Origin: Diadema setosum
Taxonomy: Eukaryota; Echinodermata; Echinoidea; Diadematoida; Diadematidae
Direction: 5' to 3'
DNA: 64,000 nucleotides
Assembly (NCBI GenBank): GCA_033980235.1
Contig: CM067072.1
Coordinates: 21,951,047-22,015,046 of the forward strand
The notes beneath the pieces were generated by a model, which had not been told where the DNA came from, searched no databases, and saw nothing but the letters and a program-made list of their open reading frames with translations. The position numbers and the translations under genes are program-made. Shown piece by piece: positions 23,961-36,150 of the stretch (its first letter is position 1; each line of letters begins with the position of its first letter).

Positions 23961-26900
23961 ATGGAAAATAAAAGGTCGTCTTCCAGGGTGCATCGGGTTT
24001 GATGACGTAGAATGGGACGATAACGTGGCATGTCCAATACACGTCATATTCAAGTCCTGAAGAGGACCAAATATAGGTTGAAAGGGTAAAATTTTCTTCA
24101 ACGCTTCGTACAAACTAGACCATACTGTAGCTATGGGTATTACACAAATCCTAAACGAGTAGAAGAACTGCTATAACTCACTGATGCTGCATGTATAGAG
24201 AATTAGTGAACACTTGCTTCCTGTTATTGTACAGTAGTCTCGATTAAGCTGCATGTGATGATTGTATTATTCAAAATACATGAGACACACACTTGCTCGA
24301 AAATGAACCTAAGATACTTCTGTTTGTATCTATAACATGCATGTGTAATTTGTCAGTAGAGTAAAATCACTAAGGTTTGTGCAGTGGTCGTTTTTCTGGA
24401 AGGGCAGCTAAGCTTGTCTAATATACATAGCTTGCATCCAACATGGTTATGCATGCGTGGGTCCGATTAACTTTATACTTAGCGGTTCTTGCTCTTGAGG
24501 TTCTACTACACAGAAGCAATTAATATGCTAGACTGAAGTCTGTGAAGAAGACACGTGCAATGACAAAAAGAAAATGAAATAAGGTGTGCATTAAAACATT
24601 ACAAGCGGGCCTGCTTAACGAAGAAAGGTAATCTAATACACAAACTCATATGCGAGATAATACACCATGAACTTCGATCATGCGGATGTATAGTGTGCGA
24701 TTTTTGTGTCTGCTTATTCGGAACTCTGTAGCTCGAGTTGCACAAACATACTCCAGTGAATTTCCTTGTATGTCTTGGCACCGTTACACGCATGCTCTAT
24801 CACATATTGTATGTTTGGCTGTTAAAGAAAAATTTAGCACTATCTGCAAACAAGGCAGTATATCATCACACAGAATCGGTGATGACCCCCTGTGGAGATA
24901 GTATTACGGAAATGAGAGCTGCTTTCACAAGAAATAAGAATACCCTGGCCAGCATTCAGCACAGTATCTCTTCTCGTTTTCTCATCTCCTCTATCAATAG
25001 TGTATTTTTCCACAGTGTTCTGCGGCAAAACAAGGCACGTACTGCACAACGCATATCCATAATCCTATGCATGTCATCTGTACAACAATGCGCTTAAAGG
25101 AGACCTCGAGATGATTTTCTGACTTTACTATTAAACACAATTAGTTATACAGAATATAGAGTTTCAGAATTTATAGTGATTGGGTTGAGGAATAAGTGAA
25201 CAATGATGATGACATAGCAGCCATAAGAATGCACGAGTTGGGGCTCAAGAAAGCAGATTCAAAGAAGGCATGCATAGAATTATTACACAGATGAACTTGC
25301 AAGCAAGCAGTATTGAAATGGAATTACACTGTTACATTTCTGAACTATTATATTCATCATGAGCCTCCTATGTCATCATCAGTGTTCAGTGTAATTTGTT
25401 TGAGGTTCTTTTAAAGTATTGCTTTCTCTGCTCAAGGATCACAATGAATTCCACAAATCTATATATGGAGCTGTCGGTTTAAGTACTACATGATGTGAAA
25501 TAATGAAAATCGTCTGGAATTACCCTTCAATGCGCTTTAGTATTGAGATAATTTCCACAATACCGCAGTGTGCACGACGTCGATGAAACCAATACCTACA
25601 CCAATACCAATACCGCTGCCCAAGGCTGTTCATTGTTGTACTAGGATAAAATACACCAGGGTGGGGTCTTAAGCATACAAGAAAGAAAATGTTATCGTGT
25701 ATAGCTGCTCATAATCTATTCTCATGATATGGTTGGTACACTATGTATTGTCGTTAGTCATTAGTCCATTTTCTCTATAAAACCGAAACCCGATGGTCGA
25801 TTGTTTTCTGTAAAGTGGTGACATTGTAGCATGAAACGTGTCTTTATCTTCCGCGTTTTTGTTTATAGAGAATATACGTAATCTGCATGGCAACAACATA
25901 GATTGTTATTTTAATATGAGGAGCCAATCTCATGTGTGAGAGCATAATTTCGACATTGCGAAATGTCCGTATTGTGAATGACACACTTGTGGTGTTATGT
26001 TTTCATTCTAGAGAGCAGATAAATCACAAAAGATTCCTCGATCAGAAGAAGGGTGTAGTCCTTGAGTCAGTTTTGTAGATTTTGTATCTCTCTCACATTT
26101 GTGCATTTATTTTCACTTCTGTCAGACAGACACTTTATGATTAAAACGAACGCATTCAAAGAGGATATTAATATACTATTCAATGAGGAAGCTACATGTT
26201 ATTACCTGCTGCATGTATCACCATGCTTACAGACGAACCACACGTCTGTGCCTTTTACAAATTCACGAACATTCTTTCCTGGAATGAACGAAACATTGTG
26301 CATTCCCACTAGTTGTACGTACATCTTATATTGAGATATACATTGGAAGCGAAAACAAAATGTGTAAAGACAGTAAAGATTTCTTGCGAATATTTGAAAG
26401 GTTTATGTCAACTTTTTCGCAGCAAGGGCATCAACGTGAGAGAGCGAGCAAGAGCAGGCTGACTTATACTGATGTACATAAAACTTGGATCACCATGTAA
26501 CAGATCAGTAGGTATACTAGTGTTATAATCAGAAGGTGAATTACGTACGCACACAAAGACACATGTATATACACAGAGTGAAAGATAGAAATAATGTGTA
26601 GGTGAGACAAACGGCATGCACTATCCGTCAGCCTGTTGAGCCTGGCAACTTTTAATAATTGCTATTGTTATCGATTTTTTTTCTGTATAAAAGTCCTATA
26701 TTTGATCACACAACGCATGAATGAAAGCAAAACGTATACTGAACCACATCTTTGAGCTGAGTAGGAGCTATCATGTCCTATATTTGATCACAGAACACAA
26801 GAACCACACCTTAAACTGAGTAGAAGCAACAGCTTTCATGATTAATTATAACTCACTCGTAATCGATGTTATGAAGTCTTATTAGAATAATGACGTAAGT

Positions 26901-27561
26901 AAATGACACATTATTTTCATATGCCTTAATCACTGTCCATGTTCTTAGACACTTCCGAGAATAACTCAGTTTCAGATATCGTAAAGTGGACTTTTATACA
27001 ACTTGACTCATAGCTAGCAATCAGGATTATGTTTGATCACCTGTGCACCTTTGTTCATTTTCAAGATGACAGTTAATGTTCCTTAATGAAATGGCAATTC
27101 GTACGGCATTGATGTAACATCTCTTGAACTTTTTCATATTGCTCTAAATTTACATGTATGTAAAACATCATGAAATCTCATTTTTGCAGTCATTTACTTT
27201 AATTCTCATGGTATAAGGGACCCCGCTGTAAAACAACGCTGTCACGATAACAGAGTAGGGTCATCCGTCCGTTAAAGTATCCATTTTCATGTACCTTTGT
27301 TTGTATATATTTTTATGACGGAAAATAGAATACAACATAATACATTCCATGTCTACAACAATAAATCTAGTGTACATGATAAGATAAAGAAGTTTCTCGA
27401 GCACCGTAGATAGGTTAATCTTTTAGAAAGTGTAAGTGTAAGAATGTTAAGAAAGTACAAGTTTACCCAGGAGAGATATACAGGAAAGCATTGAGAGTAC
27501 TCTGCAGGCTGTTACTGGTATTATTGACATTTACGTTGTACTTAATGTATAGTTTGTATGT
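23961..27561. other. Intergenic sequence between convergent RPTP genes, left part
   Basis: No exon, RNA gene or clear mobile element seen on either strand. Open frames here are short and isolated. Confidence 0.5.
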
Positions 27562-27705
27562 ATTGCGACTAATTGACAAATTGCCCAACATCGACGTAAA
27601 TAAGCACTAAATTGATCCGTGTTTTAGTACTAGTCTAGTACTAAAACACTGATCAATTCAGTGCTTATTTACGTCGATGTTGGACAATTTGTCATTTAGT
27701 TGCAA
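27562..27705. mobile_element. 144-bp palindromic foldback element
   Basis: Arms (ATTGCGACTAATTGACAAAT to TTTTAGTACTAGT, and the matching reverse complement ending TTAGTTGCAAT) differ at only a few positions and meet almost without a spacer. The arms contain AACATCGACGTAAATAAGCAC. A related fragment, CATCGACGTAAATAA, lies near 34262-34290. Non-coding and MITE-like. Confidence 0.8.
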
Positions 27706-27950
27706 TGAAAACATCTCGACGGAAGAATTTCCTAATTTGAATAGTTTTAATGTACTTATAAATGCCTAAGCAATTAGAGGGATGGTACAGTTTCGGTTTG
27801 AAATAGGGCTTCAGGTTTCCAACTTCTTTAATGGCATTTTTCTTATTAGATAATGAGAAACCTCGTATGAAATATGAAAGAGCATACAATTCTATGAGGA
27901 ATTCAAAGTTTATTTGATGAAAATTGGTTTTTAAATGGCTGAGATATTAA

Positions 27951-28017
27951 AAACAAAGCAATCCTAATAAAAGGTAGGATCCACCCTCTATTAGGATCGC
28001 TTCATTTACTTTGTTTT
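27951..28017. repeat. Short hairpin
   Basis: GCAATCCTAATA pairs with TATTAGGATCGC around about 20 bp, with AAAACAAAG/CTTTGTTTT extending the stem. No gene is associated. Confidence 0.6.
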
Positions 28018-28368
28018 GACAAAGTGGTTTCTAAAGTGTCTTGCAAAAAGTTACTACCTGAATCCTCACCTCAACCAATACCATACCATACCTTTAATGC
28101 TCTCTTGATCATCTACACTGTTTCTTGGCAATAAAACACCAATATACAGATGCTAAACATCAATACAGTATTACAGCCCTCATGTTTTCGTTCTTCCACT
28201 GTGACTACAGTAACGTTGTCTATAACATTTCTGGGGTTACCCCATCAGGTTTTTATAACTGTACACCCACAGAGCTGTGCCTTTCTAATCCGCATATAAA
28301 TCAAGGGATTTAATAATTGGTGGTTTCTGCATTTCAATTACCCTCCCCCCAACAAACGCACACACACC

Positions 28369-28437
<69 letters not shown>

Positions 28438-29310
28438 ACACACAACAAAACAAACCAAAATGTAAAACCAGCATACTGATCCCATTCTAATAATTGACTG
28501 ATAATATGTGTCAACATCATCATAATTCACACTATTTTGATGACTATCAATGAAATTTGATATCCACAGGCGTAAAATACAGGAGAATTGATATAACACA
28601 ATTAACGCTACATGTCTAGGCACTGAAAATGACATCGAGTCTGGGTATTAAAGCACGAAGGCAGTTCGGAATAAGTTCCAGAAAACATACAATTCAGTTA
28701 AATCAGCTCTGCACAGCGCCGAGTAATAGCATACTCCTCGTGCCTCTGCCTACAAATAGGCTACAATACAGTCATATTCAAATTTACACGCAGTTTGAAA
28801 GGAAACAACACATGAGAACGATACCAAGCCATAATGCATTTGTATTCAGTATCTACACGAGACGAGTCAGACTGTCAGATGCAAAGCACTGATCTTACTT
28901 ATAATTATTAATGACGGCTTCACAGAGTAAGCTGGCAGAGGAGAAACAAAATAATGATATAATATATTATTATCAAGTTACGAAAATGGCCACTGCCAGA
29001 TGGGAAGATTTCGGAATGCACAATGGATGAATAAGTCTTAAAATAAACACGGATTGTAGAAACATGCACGAAACGATTATATCACTGAAGACAGGAAAGT
29101 ACGTGTCCACAAGAATATCATTTCAATTAGAATTTATATATAGCCGACACCTCGGACTGCACCATGACTTAAAAGTCCCCATCGTGTATCTCGGGGACAA
29201 GTTTGATTGCAATTTCAGTAAATTCAGAACTTTCTGTGCCAAAGACTGTGGACTGTTGTACAATAATTATTATGGTTTTCTGTACCAATCGGCACTCAAA
29301 GCACACAAAG
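28018..29310. other. Intergenic sequence, right part, with a (CA)n microsatellite
   Basis: A (CA)n run with small interruptions spans about 28371-28443. Nothing else recognisable. Confidence 0.5.
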
Positions 29311-29634
29311 GCCCGAATTCACAAAGGTGGTACAAATGAAACCATGGTTTAAACCATGGACAAAAACCATGGAACGCCAAGTGTCGCACGGAATATTTTG
29401 TTACGAAATTGGTCATTTTGTCGACAAAATGACCGTTTCGTTAACGAAATTATCATTTCGTAGACGAAATGTTCATTTAGTTACAAAATGTTGTCATTTC
29501 GTTACAAAATAATCATTTCATCGACGAAATGACTGATTTCGTAACGAAATATTCCATGCGACACTTGGCGCTCCATGATTTTTGTCCATGGTTTAAACCA
29601 TGGTTTCATTTGTACCACCTTTGTGAATTCGGGC
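29311..29634. mobile_element. 324-bp foldback element with 5-bp target duplication and internal CGAAAT repeats
   Basis: The ends GCCCGAATTCACAAAGGTGG and their reverse complement are flanked on both sides by CAAAG (29306-29310 and 29635-29639). The arms continue with GGTACAAATGAAACC and a nested palindrome ACCATGGTTTAAACCATGG, then ATGGARCGCCAAGTGTCGC. The central about 150 bp is a run of ATTTCGT and ACGAAAT half-sites arranged as short palindromes. It is non-autonomous, and a partial relative lies at 20979-21060. Confidence 0.9.
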
Positions 29635-29918
29635 CAAAGGGTTTACGTTCGTGACAAAAATTGTCTAAAGGACAATCGACAGAGGGCGCCATTCCGCTTC
29701 CTCAGCGGTGCTCCAACTCTCAGTGGGCAACACACTCTCTCCGTACAAACTATAATAATTATAAAGAAATTAAATGGAGCACACCAGACAAACAAACAAT
29801 AAGCATCTCAACTCTGAGGCATTCAGATATCAACGAAATGATTGCAGCTGATCAGTGTTTGGTACACGTTAATTATGGATATATTCTCTCCTCCAGCAGG
29901 AAACGGACTTGGTTCTAT

Positions 29919-32900
29919 TTACACGTTTTGGTAGATGGAGTCTGAATCCACCTGTGTTCTCACCGCCTTGTAGATGAACTCGTACTGTTTCTGCGGATTG
30001 AAAGATACGCCATAGTGTTCAGCGTCAGGTTAATGAGTAGGGTAATAGACAATGAAAAAATAATAATGATGCACATTTTCAGAGAAACGAATGAATTTGG
30101 AAGAGTAGTGGTGCGATAATATAGACAATATTTTGACATTCACTATAATACTTTTTTTTTTAATAACTGCAACCCTTCGCCTAAAGCACACAGGGTGGTA
30201 AAAATAGGCACCAACGCTTGACAAAATATCAATATATTTAGTATTTTGTGGCACAATTCATTTTTCAACAAACGAATAAGTTTATTGGGACCCTATAATA
30301 CATACATATTTTAAAGGAAGAGGATTGCCCACTGTCAACATTATCATCTGTGCATGTAGACGCTGTGAGTATTCCCAACTTAAGTAAATAACCACAACAA
30401 ACAGAGAACCAGGAAATGCAGTGTTTAATTTCAGGTAAGGATGGATACATCACAATTCCTTCTACGAAGTTACCATGGTTACAGCACCAGGGCGAATGGC
30501 TCGTAGTCTCTTGCAAGCCTGAAACACGTCGACAACACGTTCTGCCTTAAGTCTCTCCAGCACGGCAAACAGAGCACAAATCATGCCTGTCACACCCTCT
30601 CCGTCTCTAGATATTGCAAATATTTTTGAGAAAAGAATCAAATCACTAGAAAGTCAATAACCATGGATCACATGCGATTTCCCTATGGTCAGGAATGTGC
30701 TTACTTTTTCGTTCTTTCAGAAGAGTGTCGAAATTGCGTTTGAATTTTGATTATTCTTGTGAGTACGAGCTCATGACGTAGCAGGATGACTTAATACGTA
30801 AGGCTCTTAACATGTAAGGGAAAAGTTTCTATATTCAAATACTGTCCGGCCTTTCTATCCTTTCTATCCATTAATGAGTAGTTGGAATTCTGTTGTGATG
30901 AATGAAATATATTACATCTTTTTAAGAATATATCGTTCATTCTGAGAATGAGAAATTTCAAAGTAAAACGCCTAAATCCTATACCCTGTGAGATGGCAAA
31001 TCAAAATACCACCACTTGCCGCTTGTATTGGAGAGCTGGGGCTCTTCATTTTTGTCTTTCAACATATGAAGATTTGTTAAGATTTGTCTCGTCAATTACT
31101 CACTTTTTTGTTCAGAATTGCGAGATTACTGATGTAAAATTTTGACTGTGATGGTTCATCGAATTACCCCCTCCCCCCCCCCCCCCCCCCCCCGCCTGCG
31201 ATGTCTGTAGGAAGGATATTCCTGAGAGAGCAGGCTGTCTGTTTTTATCAAGCACACCAGGACGAGATTTTGAATAGTCTTGAAGACCATGGAGGAATTC
31301 TTCTCACCTGCAGTGAACGAGAACTGGTCCTGTACTATCCCCGTCCTGCCCCTTACTACATCTCGCCTTGGTGAGCTGCTCGTACAACTCCAGGACGTCT
31401 TGAATGGAGGACGGCAGCTCGGCCTGCACTGGACATGACTTCAACTGAAGCTGGCGCACTTCATGTACTTTCTGCGGAATACACGCCACACTGAAATTGT
31501 GCATCTCCCTTGATAATCATTAATTCGAGTATCACGAGTACCAATCTGTACTACGGAACATGAGATGCTATGTCAACTTTTTAAGATATTAAGGTGTGGT
31601 GGTCCAATTAATCGCGTCTTGTGGTTTACATGGGTCCAGGATTTGAACTCTTGTTTCCTTTTAAGAAGTTTTACCCAAACTCAATCACCAAGCCTCCCCT
31701 TCCTTGCTGTATTTTACCCATTTGCAAACTTGGGTGGGGTAGAGTGACGTGGATTGAGTGTCTTGCTAAGCCCATTAGTTCCATTGCACAGCCTGAACCT
31801 AAGACCTTATGAAGTTTGAAAAGTCACTGTGCTGTCAACAGACCACGACTTCCCCTCCACTTGGAATGTTTCTTATTCACCATGTTCACCCCTTCCCCTT
31901 GTATTTCAGGGCCTTCATCATTCGTATTGTGTGTTCTTTGTCATCTTTTCATATCCTCAACTTCCTCTCTTTGCCATTCTTCTGAAATCCTTACTGTCTC
32001 AATTGTTACATACAGCAAGAAACGTACATGTCATTTCTGAGATATTAAAATCTACTTGATGATTTACGAACACGAAATTCGATGAGGCTTTACCTTAGAC
32101 TCGTCTTTGACGACCTGTATCGATCTGCACGTGATATGATTGAGATTCTCCTTACTCAAGAGGGTGGCAGTGTATGGCCCGTATTTCTGGCTCCCCTTCT
32201 CGGGAAAATACGAAGCAAATGACTGTTGTGAGAGAGAAAGATCGACATCAGCTGCAAGGATCGGTCTTTTGGTGGATTTCTTAAACGCTGTATACTCAGA
32301 TTCATTATTGGGGTAAAGTTTGGTTGACAAAGCTGATGAGTACCACATGAGTCGATTTTACACTACAAGATAAGATTTTTTTTTTTTTTACAAAGATGTC
32401 GCAATGAGTATGATTTCAACGAAAAATTATTTATGCATTTATATCTACACTTATTTATACCTAATATTTCCAAAGACGATTTCCTGAATCACTGAATTCC
32501 CGAAGTTTGACAACACCCATTTTTAAATTAAGTTTTGATTTCTGTCTAAATAATTTCATTGTGTTTATAAAGGCTGGAGATGGAATCAAGAAAAGGGGAA
32601 GAGAGATGTAATAAATATAGTTTATAATCATATAAGAGTGAATGACTAGACGAATTTGGCAAGAATATGTGACTGATTTCGTCCTATTTGGTTTGTCAAA
32701 CTCCAAGGCTACTGATTTCTCTTTTTTTCCAAAGTACCACAATCAGAGATATGAACGGGTGTTCACCTTGTCCTTGCAACTTCCGTGCAGCATAAGGATA
32801 CACGTGACCTTGTAGTCTACCACCAGACGCCAGAGATCTACCACGGTTTCCGGCAGTGGTGTCTGGGTCCCTATAAACTCATTTTTGTGTTTGAAGCCCT

Positions 32901-34836
32901 GGGTAAGTTTTAAGGAGAAAATCGAATGTGAGCCGACAATCGCTGTGAGTAGTGACGAGAAGCTTAAAATCTTGTTTTATGTTAACACTGTCTTCATTCA
33001 TATCTTGTAAAATAGAGATAATCATAGAAAATGACAATCAATGAAAATAACAGGAATAATAATGTACAAAATAATGATAACGTTATTTATCATGTTGACT
33101 ATATTTTGATACAATTATGGTTTCATGGTTCCAGGTAACTCTTTTCCTCAGATAAACGTAAAAATGCTGTTTGCACTTTAACACTTATTGGAAATACTTC
33201 CCCAATGTCATGTTTGCAAATTCAAATGGAAATTATCATAAACGCAAAAAGGTAAAACTATAACTGACGAACACACGAGTGGTATTGCTTATCGCTGCAG
33301 ACATTTCGTCAAAGTAGATGTATCTCTAGTATCTCATATTCAATGTATTATCGTTTGATATTTTCCTGGGTAGTTATATTGCATGGAGGAACATTGGGAC
33401 AAAGCCTCGATTGAAAGTTTGATTAACGACACTTGTTGTCAAGATCAATTAAGTAGAATGATAGAATGAGAGGACAGATATAGAAATAAGATTAATCAAA
33501 ATCTCAAGTACATATAAATTCAAAACAAGACTAGTACTACTTCCACAGCCATCCCCACTCCCAAGGAGTGACGAGTCGTTACGTAGCGTGATAAAAGTGA
33601 AAATTGGGACCTTTGGCATAAGATATGATATTAAATACAGTATCCAGACATGGTACAGGTTGTTACAAAAAGTCATATTCTATGGTAACAGAGAACATGA
33701 CTGTTAAATGGTAAGATTTTAACACGGGTACTAAGGTCTACGGAGTTATATCACATTACCGGAAGGAAAGAGGCGTTGATGTAGTCCGTGCAGCCGTCAA
33801 TCTGAGTCATAAGGTAAGGCCGCATCCTGTCGACTGAAGTGTAGCAGTGAAGGAAACTCGGTTAGATGAGACCATTTTAGACAAGAAACAGATACATTCC
33901 ACATTGTTTGAATAAGGCATTTTGTCTTATCGCCGTAGTGATCTTCTTTGTTCATAGAGTTTTTGGTATTGACAACATGGTAATTGATAAAATTGTAGAA
34001 TCGCAACTGATGGACAAGTTGTCATGGTTGACATAAGCACCGTTTATTTGGAGTATAGCCGAGATACATTTTGGGAGCATACATACCTCTTAATTGCTAG
34101 ACACGAGTCGTATCCATCAAACTATCACACGTCATAATATCCGTCCGATATCCAGTGGTGATTCTGAGTTCTTATGGCAGCGGGTACTGCATATTCATTC
34201 AAATTTATGATTCTTGCCTATCTGCTGTTGCGTTGTTTTTTTTTTTCGCATGAATTGATAAACTGCCCTTCATCGACGTAAATAAATATAATGATGGGCT
34301 GCCAGTCTAGGAAACAGTAGGTCATAATATGAACACGCAAATAGTGAGCTCATGATATTATCGCCTCTCAATATCCTATTGATCGTGTACAAAATGTAAA
34401 TGATGAAATGTCAATTTTTTTTCTGTCAAACCGTACAAAAAGTGATGTTATCATCGGCTGAAATAATTCGAAAATCGCATTCAGTCAGCTATAGCATTTG
34501 AGAGTTGGGCGTATCTGAGTTTGTGAAAAAAAAACAACAACTGAGAATTTCAAGATTTCTTGTGCAAGCTATAAGGCAAGTTGTAAGTCATGTTATGGAA
34601 TTTCCTCATTTTTATCAAGTTTTGATCAAATTTTCCCTGTTGTGCTAGCACAATACCACTCCTTCTTTTTAGACTAACGTTTATCTGAATCGGAATAATA
34701 TCCCTTTAAATAGCCGTGCAATTGTATGATACATACTTGGAAGTTTGTTCTTGTAGCGATTCTTCATTGAGTTGAGTTGACTTCAGGCGCCAATAGTTTC
34801 CGTCTTCTTTGGATGGACAGAGAAGGCATCAAGAAG
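29919..34836 (-). CDS. Gene B D2 domain (pseudophosphatase), 7 exons, first one interrupted by TGA
   Basis: Exons in coding order: 34737-34836 ([14 protein letters not shown], then [12 protein letters not shown]), 33760-33833 ([13 protein letters not shown]), 32767-32898 ([20 protein letters not shown]), 32094-32222 ([12 protein letters not shown]), 31308-31471 ([13 protein letters not shown], ending PVLVHC plus AG), 30474-30606 (A, then [13 protein letters not shown]) and 29919-29990 ([10 protein letters not shown], ending DSDSIYQNV, stop TAA). The P-loop [10 protein letters not shown] has cysteine but valine in place of the essential arginine, and there is no WPD, so the domain should not hydrolyse phosphotyrosine. 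Lengths 100, 74, 132 and 129 match gene A exactly. Apart from the TGA no damage is visible. Confidence 0.88.
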
Positions 34837-36099
34837 CTGTAGGTGATGGGAATATGTGCCCAATGTAAGAGAGAGAGGGAGTCCTAGACCAAACACTTCA
34901 CAGTCAGGTGACTGGGAATATGGTGATTACCACTGACAGACTTAAGTATATTGCATCATACAGCTTGTCATAGTCATCTCGGTCATCATGGAATGTAGAC
35001 TCCATTTCACTCGCCTGCTTTCATCAGAAAAAAAAAAAATGTTTTTTCCCGGGCATTCTAACAGACAAGTGACGAAACACTTTTAAAATGCCTATCTAAA
35101 TGATTGAAAAGAAATTAAACAATCTGCCTTTATATATCCACACGTTGATATTGAAAGCAAGGCAACTCCTCCCAAGACAAGCTAATAAGTGGGTTTCTGG
35201 TTGGAAGTTATATGTGCACGACTTTTTGGCATTAATTGTAATGGCCTTCAAGTGCGGAGTGCTATTCAGCGGAAAGAAGGGGAACATTTGATGGCTTGAT
35301 TCCAGTGAAAGGGGTTATACAGTGAGGAATACGTTTGGACGTTACTTCCGCTATGGGAAGGGGCTATGCAAGAAACGGGAATATCAAATACATTATAAGA
35401 TAGACTCATAATAAATTTGGGATTGGTCGCTTAGTCTTTTGAAGCATCACCCGGAGCCGCACTGTCTGATTCAGTGCCGCGGGTCCAAACAAAAATACAT
35501 AACCTAAAGCAATGCTAAAATTTTCTTTTTTTAGAAAGTAAAAAAAAAAATCTCGGGAAATGTCAAATCTCTCTACCAAAAGGTGTCAGTGCCACGTATG
35601 AGCTTAACAATTTAAATCATTTTAAAGCTTTTGTTTCAATTTCCATTGGATAAAAAAGGTAAGGAAATTACGTCAGGAAACAGACGTCTTTATTCGGATG
35701 CTCGTTATTTTCTTAGGTAACTTCTTTAGTTATCCATCATCTGATCTCGGTGATCTTACCCGGAATTCCTGGGCCATGGGGCAGGATCCAGTCCGTGGAT
35801 CGGTGGCAATCAACTCGGCGTATCGGCCCGGGAAGGCGTCGGGGTAGATTCGAGTGTCTCCGCACGTCTGGCTCTCGAGAAGGGCGTTGTAGATGAACTT
35901 GTATTGCTCCTACATACATGTATTTAGTGTGATATGCCTCAGTTGTGTCATGTACACATACCATTATGGTATAATTCAGAGGACTAATGGCTCAATTTAT
36001 GATGACATAAATATTCGAAATTACAGACACTGAAAAACAATCGAGTAATAATTTCTACATGACGTGACACTCACACCCACAAACACAAGCACACAAACA

Positions 36100-36150
<51 letters not shown>

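Noticed and set aside
24680..25097. Plus-strand frames of 73 and 119 codons between the two RPTP genes
   Set aside because: No domain, no conserved pattern and no supporting splice or promoter signals.
30948..32059. Several plus-strand frames of 60-76 codons opposite gene B D2
   Set aside because: They lie in introns or opposite exons already explained by the minus-strand gene; no domains.
34783..34785. TGA as a selenocysteine codon
   Set aside because: It lies in a linker, gene A has threonine there, and no SECIS-like element was recognised; a nonsense change or error is simpler.
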